Source of the DNA: Leisingera sp. S132
GTDB lineage: Bacteria > Pseudomonadota > Alphaproteobacteria > Rhodobacterales > Rhodobacteraceae
DNA length: 64,000 nt
Assembly (NCBI RefSeq): GCF_025144465.1
Contig: NZ_CP083553.1
Location: forward strand, 3,850,001 to 3,914,000
Reading direction: 5' to 3'
The notes below the pieces were generated by a model. It did no database searches. It saw only the letters and a list, made by a program, of their open reading frames with translations, and was not told the origin of the DNA. The stretch's first letter is position 1, and every line of letters starts with the position of its first letter. This document shows, in pieces, positions 33,944 through 42,151 of this stretch. A program made the position numbers and the translations under genes.

Positions 33944-34753
33944 TTAACGGAACAGCTGCTGCAGGGTCTGCGGCGCCTGGTTGGCGATGGAGAGCGATTG
34001 CACCGCCAGCTGCTGCTGGGTCTGCAATGCCTTCAGCCGGGCCGACGCTTCTTCCATGTTGGTGTCTGCCATGGTGCTGACACCGGACTTCAGCGAGTCG
34101 GTCAGTTTCGACACGAAGTCGTTCTGATCGGACAGGCGGTTGCTGTCCGCACCCAGCTGGGCCGCGGCGTCGATTGCAAACGTCAGCAGGGCTTCGACCT
34201 GGGTCAGAACGTCCGCTGCGTTGGCGGAGGTCAGAGCATCAATGTCGCTGGTATCCAGGGACGCACCGGTGTCGATCGCCGAAACGGTGATCACGTCGCC
34301 GGTCGCGCTGATGCCGCCAAGAACGTCGAGCTGCGAAGTCACGGCGGTGTCAAGCAGGTTGGCACCGTTGAAGCTTGCGGAGTCGATGATCGATTCGATC
34401 TGTTCCTTCTTCTTGGCCAGGTCAGCTTCGATCTTGTCGTGGTCAACGTTCTGCGAAACGCCGGCAACGGCCAGTTCACGCATTTCCTTCAGGGTTTCAA
34501 CGATCTGCTCCATGCCGGAGGACGCGACCGCCACAGTTGCCTCGCCGAAGTTCAGGGCGTCGCCCACGGCTTCGTAGGCCTGGATGTCGGATTCCATGGT
34601 TTTGGAGATGGCCCAGACAGCGGAGTTGTCTTTCGCCATGCCGACCTCTTTACCGGTCGAGATCTGGTTCTGAGTTTCTTCCAGATTGTTGTTCACGGAC
34701 TTCAGGGTCTGCAGAGCAACCATTGCGCCGTTGTTGGTCAGAATGCTGGTCAT
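33944..34753 (-). CDS. fliC: Flagellin
   Basis: A 269-aa flagellin. N-terminal ILTNNGAMVALQTLKSVNNNLEETQNQISTGKEVGMAKDNSAVWAIS and C-terminal MEEASARLKALQTQQQLAVQSLSIANQAPQTLQQLFR are the D0/D1 helices, and the variable centre is short, as in Roseobacter flagellins. The ribosome site AAGGAAAAAG is clear. It is the only flagellin in the window. FlaF and FlbT follow. Confidence 0.95.
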   Translation of the reverse strand: MTSILTNNGAMVALQTLKSVNNNLEETQNQISTGKEVGMAKDNSAVWAISKTMESDIQAYEAVGDALNFGEATVAVASSGMEQIVETLKEMRELAVAGVSQNVDHDKIEADLAKKKEQIESIIDSASFNGANLLDTAVTSQLDVLGGISATGDVITVSAIDTGASLDTSDIDALTSANAADVLTQVEALLTFAIDAAAQLGADSNRLSDQNDFVSKLTDSLKSGVSTMADTNMEEASARLKALQTQQQLAVQSLSIANQAPQTLQQLFR

Positions 34754-34865
34754 AGCTTTTTCCTTTAGCTGCGGGGCGCTTTGGCCCCTGAATTACTTGC
34801 CCCTCCGGGGCGCTGTGTGACGTCTTTCTGACTGTGCGTTCCACCGTCCGGTTTCCGCGCCACCC

Positions 34866-34879
34866 TTGATCAGGTGCAA
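34866..34879. promoter_or_regulatory. FNR-like sequence upstream of flagellin
   Basis: TTGAT-CAGG-TGCAA fits TTGAT-N4-ATCAA at 8 of 10 positions and is 112 bases before the flagellin start. It may be chance. No function is shown. Confidence 0.25.
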
Positions 34880-34901
34880 GGCGACTTTGGCGCAGGATTT
34901 G

Positions 34902-34916
34902 CTAAGGGAGTGCTAA
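34902..34916. promoter_or_regulatory. Weak CtrA-type box upstream of flagellin
   Basis: On the minus strand TTAG-CACTCCC-TTAG, correct spacing with one mismatch in each half, about 150 bases before the flagellin start. Confidence 0.3.
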
Positions 34917-34956
34917 TGGCGGAATTTGGTTTTTTAGAATTTTCCCCAAATTGCTC

Positions 34957-35316
34957 TCAGGCCCTTTTCTCCAGCTTGGCGCCGCTGCGGGTGCCAAAGC
35001 GGGTTCGGCGTCCGGATTGATCGTATACGTCCAACCCTTTGCGGATTCGGCGCAATTCGGCCATCCGTGCAGCAACTGACCGGATTCCGTTCATCGCGCT
35101 GTCCAAGAGATCCTGGTTGCGTGTCAGTTTTGTCTGAACCTGCTCCAGTGCTTCTCGTTCGAGTTCAGAAACGGAGTTCAGTTTGCCGATGATTTTTTCT
35201 TTTTTCGCCAGCAGGTCTTCCAGCTTGGCCAGGTCGCCCGCCATAAGGGCAGTCCGTTCCTGATCAAGGATCTGATCCAGATCATCAATGAGTTGTTGCG
35301 GGTCCGGGTTACTCAC
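34957..35316 (-). CDS. flgN: FlgN-like flagellar chaperone
   Basis: A 119-aa helical, charged protein (LIDDLDQILDQERTALMAGDLAKLEDLLAKKEKIIGKL, then a coil ending ...YDQSGRRTRFGTRSGAKL). This is the FlgN pattern: a chaperone for FlgK and FlgL. The start is a GTG with AAGGAG upstream and overlaps the flgJ stop by eight bases. The name is by pattern and position, not by strong sequence identity. Confidence 0.7.
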   Translation of the reverse strand: MSNPDPQQLIDDLDQILDQERTALMAGDLAKLEDLLAKKEKIIGKLNSVSELEREALEQVQTKLTRNQDLLDSAMNGIRSVAARMAELRRIRKGLDVYDQSGRRTRFGTRSGAKLEKRA

Positions 35317-35602
35317 CTTGGGTCTCCTTCAATGCGTGATAAAGTGATTCGGCCAGGCCGATGCCGCCAGAGCGGGCAATCTGGTTGGCTTGTTCGCGGA
35401 TCAGAAAACTGGAGAACTGCTCTTCGCCTGCTCCGCCGCCAAAGGCGTCGCTGGCTTCGCCGAGACCGGCGGATTTCAGCATTTCTGCAAGAAATGAGGC
35501 TTCCAGCTCAATGGCGGCTTCACGCAGCGGATCTTTGTGTGCGGGCCGCACCGGGGCAGTAGCCGATGCGCTTTGCAACGGGATAGGCAAAAGATCAGTC
35601 AT
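35309..35602 (-). CDS. flgJ: Rod-binding protein (FlgJ N-terminal type)
   Basis: A 97-aa single-domain rod-binding protein. LREAAIELEASFLAEMLKSAGLGEASDAFGGGAGEEQFSSFLIREQANQIARSGGIGLAESLYHAL is the conserved domain. The peptidoglycan hydrolase part of enteric FlgJ is absent, as in most alphaproteobacteria. The ATG at 35602 has GGAG upstream. The longer frame to 35767 overlaps the fliK promoter. Confidence 0.88.
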   Translation of the reverse strand: MTDLLPIPLQSASATAPVRPAHKDPLREAAIELEASFLAEMLKSAGLGEASDAFGGGAGEEQFSSFLIREQANQIARSGGIGLAESLYHALKETQGE

Positions 35603-35663
35603 GTCCGGTTCTCCGGTTGGTGCTCGAATTCCATCGATTTTTCCGAGACTGCACTGCAACCGG

Positions 35664-35679
35664 TTAAAATTGCCGTAAC
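35664..35679. promoter_or_regulatory. CtrA-type box between flgJ and fliK
   Basis: TTAA-AATTGCC-GTAAC is one mismatch from TTAA-N7-TTAAC, 51 bases before the chosen fliK start. Confidence 0.45.
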
Positions 35680-35729
35680 TGCTTTGGGCTAAGTCTTTGC
35701 GAGTCGAGATAGAATGTCTGGAACAGAAC

Positions 35730-37445
35730 ATGATGATGAATTCGATCCTTGGTGTTGAACCTGCCACCGGCGGAAAAACGGCGTCTGCTGCATCTGGAAA
35801 TTCAAATAAATCAGACGGTTCAAGAGATTTTTCAAATTACATGACTGCGGAACCGAACCAGGGCGAAGAGGCTGGCGCAGCGCGCTCTCCGGATGCCGAA
35901 TCCCCTGTTGCGGAATCAGTGGAAGAGACGGACGCGAAGTCTGTTGAAACCGACGGCAGCAAAGAAAGTTCTTCTCAAGAAGAGGCAAAGGCAGACTTGC
36001 CCGCAACTTCCGAAAACCCGTCTGCAGCGGACCCGGATATTGCCGCTCTTGGGTTGGAGCAGGTCACTAACAATGTTGCTGGGGTGACGGATTTGCCAGC
36101 TCATGCCCAAACGGAGGGCACAGTAAGCACTGCGCAAAACGCCGCAAGCGCAGATGCCATTGACGAAACTATTACCGCTGCAAGCCAGGCTCTGCAGCGG
36201 AACGGGACACAACAGGCTGACCTTTCCAATGGCGAAGCTGGGAACGCAGCGGCAAAACTGGCTGCGCATGGCGATGCGCAACCGGTTCAGGCAAGCCAGA
36301 ACACGGGTGAAAGTCAGCTTGCGGGTTCGCCGAAGCCCAGCACCGGGGCTGCAGCCCAGGTGCCGGAAACTGAAAGGACCCCTCCGCAGGAACCTCATCC
36401 GGTTAGGGGTAAGGAGGCAGTCCCCGGGAGTGCAGCGGCAATTCCGGAGGCGGTTGCCGCCAGGAAGGCAGCTGCAGGGGAAAGTTCCGGCAGCCGTTCA
36501 GAGATGAACGTCGCAGGGCAGAAGGGCACAAGCCCCTCTGGCGGCGTTCAGAGCGCTGCGGCCGGTGAGGATGCCGAGGCGGCCAAGAAAGTTTCCGGGA
36601 AGCCAAATGTGCAGGCCGTTGAACAAATGCAGGCCCGGCAGCCCGAAGGTGTAGCCCGGGCGGTTGCCGCTGGCGCGCAAGGCGCGGTGCAGTCGCTTGC
36701 AGCCGGATTGCCTGCGTCACGGGACACATCGCGCAATCCGGATCTTGGCTCGGTCAGCATCAAGGTTTCGGAGGATATTTCGGCAGAAGCCCTTGCCGAA
36801 GGAAAACCGGGTTCTGGGACATCCCGTACCGGCCAGTTCAGCACGGTGCCCGCAGTTCAGGCGGCCCCGCAAGCTTCGGTCATGTTTCAGCCGCTGTTGG
36901 CCGCTGGTTTGGCAGAAAACGCAGGCGAGGCTGATCTGCCGTTTCACGCGCTTGGGCTTTCGGGAGAGGCCCCGGGGTTGAGCCAGCTTCTGACCGAAGC
37001 GTCGTTCGGTTCACACACGGTGCACCGGCCGGAAATGCCCCGGATGATTGCAGCCCAGATCGCCGAAGCCTTCGCTGCCAAAGGCGACCAGAAGGTTGAG
37101 GTGAGCCTGAACCCTCAGGAGCTAGGGCACGTCAAGATGCGCGTGGTGACCAGCGAAACCGGCATTACGATGATTATCCAGACAGAACGCCCAGAAACCG
37201 GAGATCTGATGCGCCGCCATATCAATGAGCTGGCCGAGGAATTCCGCCGAATGGGCTATGAGGACATTTCGTTCGAGTTCAGCGGCGGCCAGGCGGGCAG
37301 CGGCGGAGATGGTGATGGCACTGAGGAAGGTGCGGGTCACGATGGCGGAGCGGCGGGGGCACGGACCGATGGCGCTGAAGCCGCCGGCGAGAAAACAATA
37401 CAAAACCTCCGGCTCGGATCTGCCGGCGTGGATATGAGGGTTTGA
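35730..37445 (+). CDS. fliK: Hook-length control protein FliK
   Basis: A roughly 571-aa protein. Residues 1 to about 440 are low-complexity (Ala, Gln, Glu, Ser, Gly rich), the flexible ruler. The C-terminal domain from about 445 (KVEVSLNPQELGHVKMRVVTSETGITMIIQTERPETGDLMRRHINELAEEFRRMGYEDISFEF) is the conserved Flg_hook/FliK substrate-switch domain. The start is uncertain: three ATGs lie in a row (35730, 35733, 35736), and an in-frame TTG is at 35697. Followed by flgD. Confidence 0.85.
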   Translation: MMMNSILGVEPATGGKTASAASGNSNKSDGSRDFSNYMTAEPNQGEEAGAARSPDAESPVAESVEETDAKSVETDGSKESSSQEEAKADLPATSENPSAADPDIAALGLEQVTNNVAGVTDLPAHAQTEGTVSTAQNAASADAIDETITAASQALQRNGTQQADLSNGEAGNAAAKLAAHGDAQPVQASQNTGESQLAGSPKPSTGAAAQVPETERTPPQEPHPVRGKEAVPGSAAAIPEAVAARKAAAGESSGSRSEMNVAGQKGTSPSGGVQSAAAGEDAEAAKKVSGKPNVQAVEQMQARQPEGVARAVAAGAQGAVQSLAAGLPASRDTSRNPDLGSVSIKVSEDISAEALAEGKPGSGTSRTGQFSTVPAVQAAPQASVMFQPLLAAGLAENAGEADLPFHALGLSGEAPGLSQLLTEASFGSHTVHRPEMPRMIAAQIAEAFAAKGDQKVEVSLNPQELGHVKMRVVTSETGITMIIQTERPETGDLMRRHINELAEEFRRMGYEDISFEFSGGQAGSGGDGDGTEEGAGHDGGAAGARTDGAEAAGEKTIQNLRLGSAGVDMRV

Positions 37446-37449
37446 TCAC

Positions 37450-38127
37450 ATGACAACAGCAGTTACTTCCGCAGGCAACCCCGCGGCACAATCCAATCCG
37501 CTGCCGGCGGCCTCACAGCAAACCTCAGGGCTGACGTCGGATTTCGAAACATTCGTGAAGATGCTGACGGCGCAGGCGACAAACCAGGACCCCTTGGAGC
37601 CACTTGATTCGACTGAATATGCGGCGCAGCTTGCGCAGTTCTCCATGGTGGAGCAGCAGACCAAGAGCAATACATTGCTCGAGGGGCTGCAATCGCAGCT
37701 TGGGCTGGCAAACATGGCCGCTTTGTCCGGCTGGGTCGGGATGGAGGCCCGGGCAGTTGCACCAGGCTATTTCGATGGCACCAGCTCGGTCACCATTGCA
37801 CCCAACCCGGCAGCAGCTGCTGACTCGGTCACCCTGGTAGTGAAAAATGAAAACGGCACTGAAGTGCAGCGCGTCACACTTCCGGTTTCGGCGGAGCCTT
37901 ATGAATGGAATGGCCTGGATGACGACGGAAATGCGGTAGAAACCGGAGAGTATTCTTTTGTTGTTGAAAGCCGCAAAGGGGATGATCTGCTGCTTGCGGA
38001 ACATGCCGAAGTCTACTTCAAGGTGAACGAAACCCGGATGCAGGGTGGAGAAGTTGGACTGATCACCCGGGGCGGTTCGGTGGTCCTGGCCTCTTCGGTC
38101 AGCGCGTTGCGCGAACCCGCTGTGTAA
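37450..38127 (+). CDS. flgD: Hook capping/scaffold protein FlgD
   Basis: A 225-aa protein that caps the growing hook. N-terminal FETFVKMLTAQATNQDPLEPLDSTEYAAQLAQFSMVEQQTKSN is diagnostic, followed by the Ig-like part with EWNGLDDDGNAVETGEYSFVVE. It is 4 bases after fliK. Confidence 0.95.
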   Translation: MTTAVTSAGNPAAQSNPLPAASQQTSGLTSDFETFVKMLTAQATNQDPLEPLDSTEYAAQLAQFSMVEQQTKSNTLLEGLQSQLGLANMAALSGWVGMEARAVAPGYFDGTSSVTIAPNPAAAADSVTLVVKNENGTEVQRVTLPVSAEPYEWNGLDDDGNAVETGEYSFVVESRKGDDLLLAEHAEVYFKVNETRMQGGEVGLITRGGSVVLASSVSALREPAV

Positions 38128-38165
38128 TCCGGGAGTAGGCGCTGGCGGAAAATCTGTCTAAGAAC

Positions 38166-38195
38166 AGGGCGGCCAAGCTCCGGAGTCCGCCCTGC
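38166..38195. promoter_or_regulatory. Hairpin over the start of the APH-like kinase
   Basis: AGGGCGG (38166-38172) and CCGCCCT pair around a loop that contains CGGAG, the presumed ribosome site of the next gene. It could act as a translational block or simply end the flgD transcript. There is no T-run. Confidence 0.35.
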
Positions 38196-39052
38196 AACCG
38201 CTGACAGACCAGTTCCAATCCAGTTTCTTTGCGCATTTATCCGCAATCGGGCTGCATGTTCCCGCCCCCCGGCGCCTGGCCGGCGGGCGGTCAAACCATG
38301 TCTGGCGGGCCGGGGCGCTGGTTATCAAGCTGTACGCCGAGGGCGGAGCCAACCCGCTGTTCTCCAATGATCCGGCACGGGAAGGGGCAATTCTGGCGGC
38401 GCTTTCAGGTACCGGAATGGTGCCGCCGTTGGTTCAGACCGGGACATTCGAGGGACAAAGGTGGCTGTGTTATGCGCATGTCAACGGCAGCCCATGGCAG
38501 GAAGACACAGCCCATGTGGCCCGGTTTCTGGGGCGGGTGCATGATTTGGCCGCGCCGCCTGGGCTGCCGGACGGTGTCAATGGCAGCGCCGCGCTGGAGC
38601 GGCAGACCCTTGATATTCTGAAAGAGTGCGAGGACGTGAAAGCGCTGGCTGGATTGCGTCCGCTGGGCAGGGTTCCGCCATTGCAGCAAAGGCAGCTGAT
38701 CCATGGGGATCCGGTGCCTGGCAACCTGCTGGCGCATGATGGCACGCTGACGCTGATTGACTGGCAGTGCCCGCAGATCGGTGATCCGGCGGAAGACCTT
38801 GCGTTGTTCCTGTCTCCGGCAATGCAGCTGATGTACCGGGGGGAGCCGCTGACGAAATCGCAGGAAGACAGCTTTCTGCAGGCCTATCCTGATCCGCGGG
38901 TTGCGGGCAGAACCCTGGCTCTGATGCCGTGGTTTCACTGGCGGATGGCGGCCTATTGCCTGTGGCGGGCAGAGCGCGGCGGGGTGCGGGACTGGCAGGC
39001 CTATGAACTGGAGCGTGCCGCGCTTCAGTCCATCAGACCCAAAACCGCATAG
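38192..39052 (+). CDS. APH/choline-kinase-like phosphotransferase with non-ATG start
   Basis: Kinase-fold protein of about 286 aa. In this frame the conserved N-terminal part lies before any ATG, GTG or TTG: LAGGRSNHVWRAGALVIKLYAEGGANPLFSND (nucleotide binding, glycine loop and invariant Lys in VIKLY). The frame opens after a TAA at about 38158 and the first ATG is at 38416. A CTG at 38192 has CGGAG six bases upstream and is my proposed start; another CTG is at 38201. The catalytic loop HGDPVPGNLL (a Brenner-type H-D motif) and IDWQ are present. Substrate unknown; aminoglycoside or small-molecule kinase. Confidence 0.72.
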   Translation: MQPLTDQFQSSFFAHLSAIGLHVPAPRRLAGGRSNHVWRAGALVIKLYAEGGANPLFSNDPAREGAILAALSGTGMVPPLVQTGTFEGQRWLCYAHVNGSPWQEDTAHVARFLGRVHDLAAPPGLPDGVNGSAALERQTLDILKECEDVKALAGLRPLGRVPPLQQRQLIHGDPVPGNLLAHDGTLTLIDWQCPQIGDPAEDLALFLSPAMQLMYRGEPLTKSQEDSFLQAYPDPRVAGRTLALMPWFHWRMAAYCLWRAERGGVRDWQAYELERAALQSIRPKTA

Positions 39053-40344
39053 GCTGGCGGCATCAATAGCCGGCGGGTGCGGCCAAATGGAAACCGCGGC
39101 AACTTGTGCACCGCCGGAGAATAGGGCAGCTCCGGTTGAATATCCTGCACCAGATCACTGAGAATGCGCCCGGCATAGCTGCCCATTGCAACGCCATTGC
39201 CGTGGTAGCAGAGACCGGCAAACAGGCCCGGATGACCCGGCACCGGCCCGATGAAAGGCACCAGATTGCGCGACAAGCAGACCATGCCGGACCAGCAATG
39301 GGTGGTTTCGACCTGATGCCACTCCGGGAACATTGCCTCGAAGTCTTGCCTTAGCTTGCGACGGATTCCGGCTTCGGCCCGGGGAGAGGACAACAGCCCG
39401 CCGCGCATCCCGAAAAGGAGCCTGTTGTCCGGCATCAGGCGGAAGTAGTGCAGCAGGTTGCGGGTGTCATAGGCCATCTGATGCGAAAACCAGCCCTGCG
39501 CCTGCAGCTCTGTTTCTGTCAGGGGGCGGGTCACCATGACCGTGGATTGTGCAGGCATGTACCGCCCGGCCAGCCAATCCGGCAAATCCTCCGAGGAATA
39601 ACCGTTGGTGGCGATGATGACCTTGGATGCCTTCAAGGGTCCATTATTCGTCTCTATTTCATATCCGCTGCCGGCATGTCTGATAGAGCGGGCGGGGCTC
39701 CGCTGGTACAGTCTTGCACCGGCATTCGCGGCGGCGGCGGCCAGGCCGAACAGGTATTTGCGCGGGTTCAGCGCAAAGCCCACCGGTGTTGTCAGCGCGG
39801 CATGAAACCTGCCGTTAAGGCCGTGATCAGCCAGCTGGCGACGGGAGAGAAACTCCTGCTCTTCACCAGCTTTCCGCATTTCCTTTGCAATGGCTGACAG
39901 ACGGCGTGCGGCTTTCTCATTGTGGGCCAGCTGGGTTTCCCCGCGCGAATGGGTGTCGGCGCTGATGCCGTGTGTTTCCAGCAGTTGGTCTACAAGGTCC
40001 ACAGCGGCCACTTCGCTGGCGTCATAGGCGTCAGCGGCGGGCTTGCCGAAAACCCTGCGCATTGCGCCGCTCGACAGTTTCGAGCCGCCAAGGCAGCAGA
40101 ACCCGCCATTGCGCCCGGAGGCGCCCCAGCCGGGAGTTTCTGCTTCCAGCAGGACTACTGAGGCACCGCTTTCAGCCAAATGCAGGGCCGCTGATACTCC
40201 AGTAAAGCCGCCGCCGATGATCGCCACATCGGCGGCAGTTTCTCCTTCCAGAACAGGCCAGTCCGGTGCCGGGATGGTCTCGTCCCACCAGCAGTTGCTG
40301 CGCGGGCCGGGACCATAGGCATAGCCGGAGAAGATCCGGCGCAT
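39025..40344 (-). CDS. puuB: FAD-dependent oxidoreductase, gamma-glutamylputrescine oxidase type
   Basis: A 439-aa DAO-family flavoenzyme. The dinucleotide site is DVAIIGGGFTGVSAALHLAESGASVVLLEAE. WGASGRNGGFCCLGG follows it, and the C-terminal part HCWSGMVCLSRNLVPFIGPV...LCYHGNGVAMGSYAGRI matches PuuB-like oxidases. These oxidise gamma-glutamylputrescine or related amines. The polyamine transporter genes just upstream support this. It overlaps the kinase gene tail to tail by 28 bases. Substrate is inferred. Confidence 0.8.
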   Translation of the reverse strand: MRRIFSGYAYGPGPRSNCWWDETIPAPDWPVLEGETAADVAIIGGGFTGVSAALHLAESGASVVLLEAETPGWGASGRNGGFCCLGGSKLSSGAMRRVFGKPAADAYDASEVAAVDLVDQLLETHGISADTHSRGETQLAHNEKAARRLSAIAKEMRKAGEEQEFLSRRQLADHGLNGRFHAALTTPVGFALNPRKYLFGLAAAAANAGARLYQRSPARSIRHAGSGYEIETNNGPLKASKVIIATNGYSSEDLPDWLAGRYMPAQSTVMVTRPLTETELQAQGWFSHQMAYDTRNLLHYFRLMPDNRLLFGMRGGLLSSPRAEAGIRRKLRQDFEAMFPEWHQVETTHCWSGMVCLSRNLVPFIGPVPGHPGLFAGLCYHGNGVAMGSYAGRILSDLVQDIQPELPYSPAVHKLPRFPFGRTRRLLMPPAYAVLGLMD

Positions 40345-41273
40345 CAGGTGCGCTCCGCAGCCTGTTCCTCACGCTTCTGCCGAGCCACCTGGTGCTTGGT
40401 CACCAGCGAGGCGGTGATGACGCCCACGGTGACGATCGAGATCATGATGGTCGACAGTGCGTTTATTTCGGGGCTGACGCCCAGGCGCACGGCCGAGAAG
40501 ATCTTGATCGGCAGGGTGGTGGCCGAGGGACCGGAGGTAAATGAGGCAATCACCAGGTCATCCAGGGACAGGGTGAAGGCCAGCAGCCAGCCGGAAATCA
40601 CCGCAGGCGCAATAATCGGCAGGGTCACCAGCCGGAACGCCTCCGCCGGCGAACAGCCCAGATCCAGAGCCGCTTCCTCCAGAGAGCGGTCGAAGGTCAC
40701 CAGCCTGGAAGAGACCACAACTGAGACATAGCACATCGCAAATGTGGTATGCGCCAGCACGATTGTCAGAACGCCGCGCTCAAATTTCTCCGCAATGTTC
40801 AGATACTCTAAGAGAGACCATCCCATGCGCTCGTCAATTCCTTCAATGAACGGGTTCCAAACTTCGGCTGCGTAGAGAAAAATCGGAGAGATCATTGGTT
40901 CGATGCCGATGAACAACAGGAGCAGCGACAGGCCGGTGATCACCTCGGGCATCACCAGCGGCGCATAGATCATGCCGGAAAACAGCGTCCGCCCCATGAA
41001 CCGCCCGCCGCGCACCAGCACATAGGCGGCAATGGTGCCCAGCACGGTCGCCATCGTGGAGGAGAACACTGCCACCTTGATGGTCACCCAGGCGGCGTTC
41101 AGGAACGCCTCATTCTGGAGCAATTCGCCGTACCACTTGGTCGAGAACCCGGCCCAGACGGTGACCAGCTTGCTTTCGTTGAAGCTGAAGATCACCAGAA
41201 TGACCATCGGGATGTAGAGGAAGGCAAAGCCCAGGGTCAGCGATACGGCGTTAAACCAGCTCATACGGTTCAT
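40344..41273 (-). CDS. potI: Putrescine ABC transporter permease (PotI/PotC type)
   Basis: A 309-aa inner-membrane permease with six helices and the EAA loop (RSLEEAALDLGCSPAEAFRLVTLPIIAPAVISGWLLAF). The start is the ATG at 41273 that overlaps the potH stop (ATGA). An open frame to 41402 lies within potH. Last of the potF-G-H-I transporter genes; its stop touches the oxidase start. Confidence 0.92.
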   Translation of the reverse strand: MNRMSWFNAVSLTLGFAFLYIPMVILVIFSFNESKLVTVWAGFSTKWYGELLQNEAFLNAAWVTIKVAVFSSTMATVLGTIAAYVLVRGGRFMGRTLFSGMIYAPLVMPEVITGLSLLLLFIGIEPMISPIFLYAAEVWNPFIEGIDERMGWSLLEYLNIAEKFERGVLTIVLAHTTFAMCYVSVVVSSRLVTFDRSLEEAALDLGCSPAEAFRLVTLPIIAPAVISGWLLAFTLSLDDLVIASFTSGPSATTLPIKIFSAVRLGVSPEINALSTIMISIVTVGVITASLVTKHQVARQKREEQAAERT

Positions 41274-42151
41274 TGCTCTGCCTCCTGCTGTTTCTGTTGA
41301 TGGCGTTGGAACAGCACGATCGGGACCACCAGCAGCAAGAGCAGCACCACCGCCACCGCAGAGGCCACCGGCCAGTCGCGGTTGGAGAAGAACTCCTCCC
41401 ACAGCACCTTGCCGATCATCAGAGTGTCGGAACCGCCCAGCAGATAAGGGATCACAAACTCACCCAGCACCGGAATGAAGACCAGGAAACTGCCGGCGAT
41501 GATGCCTGTTTTGGACAGCGGAATTGTCACCAGCCAGAAGGCGGTGAGGCGCGAGCAGCCAAGGTCCTCTGCCGCCTCGATCAGCGAGCCGTCCAGCCGT
41601 TCGAGCGCCGAATAGACCGGCAGGATCATAAACGGCAGATAGGTATAGACGATGCCGATGTAGACCGCGGAATTGGTGTTGAGGATGGTCAGCGGTTCGG
41701 AAACAATCCCTGTCCACATCAGAAACTGATTGAGGAACCCCTCGTTCGACAGGATGCCCATCCACGCATAGACGCGGATCAGGAAGGACGTCCAGAAGGG
41801 CAGGATCACCAGCATCATCAGGGTGGGGCGCCATTCTTCCGGTGCGCGCGCCATGCCATAGGCGATGGGGTAGCCGGCCAGCAGAGTGAAAAAGGTCGAG
41901 ATAACCGCAATCTTCAGGGAACTGAGGTAGGCCTTCCAATATAGGTCATCTTCGGTAAGCCAGACGAAGTTCTCGAAATCCAGTTCCGCGATGAAGGCAG
42001 CGATGCCTTCGGCCCAGTCGAACTGCGGGACATAGGGCGGGATCGACACCGCATAGTCAGACAGGGAGATTTTAAGCACGATGGCAAATGGCACCAGGAA
42101 CAGGGCCAGAAGCCAGACATAGGGGATGGCAATCAGGACAAAGCGGCGCAT
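41270..42151 (-). CDS. potH: Putrescine ABC transporter permease (PotH/PotB type)
   Basis: A 293-aa permease with six helices. N-terminal RRFVLIAIPYVWLLALFLVPFAIVLKISLSD and EAA loop IEAAEDLGCSRLTAFWLVTIPLSKTGIIAGSFLVFIPVLGEFV are typical. Overlaps potG by one base. Confidence 0.92.
   Translation of the reverse strand: MRRFVLIAIPYVWLLALFLVPFAIVLKISLSDYAVSIPPYVPQFDWAEGIAAFIAELDFENFVWLTEDDLYWKAYLSSLKIAVISTFFTLLAGYPIAYGMARAPEEWRPTLMMLVILPFWTSFLIRVYAWMGILSNEGFLNQFLMWTGIVSEPLTILNTNSAVYIGIVYTYLPFMILPVYSALERLDGSLIEAAEDLGCSRLTAFWLVTIPLSKTGIIAGSFLVFIPVLGEFVIPYLLGGSDTLMIGKVLWEEFFSNRDWPVASAVAVVLLLLLVVPIVLFQRHQQKQQEAEQ

Noticed and set aside
38229-38621. 130-codon open frame over the kinase gene
   Set aside because: Another phase; the kinase motifs lie in the frame of 38192-39052.
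41274-41402. 5' extension of the second pot permease
   Set aside because: Lies inside potH and has no family similarity; the ATGA overlap start is normal.
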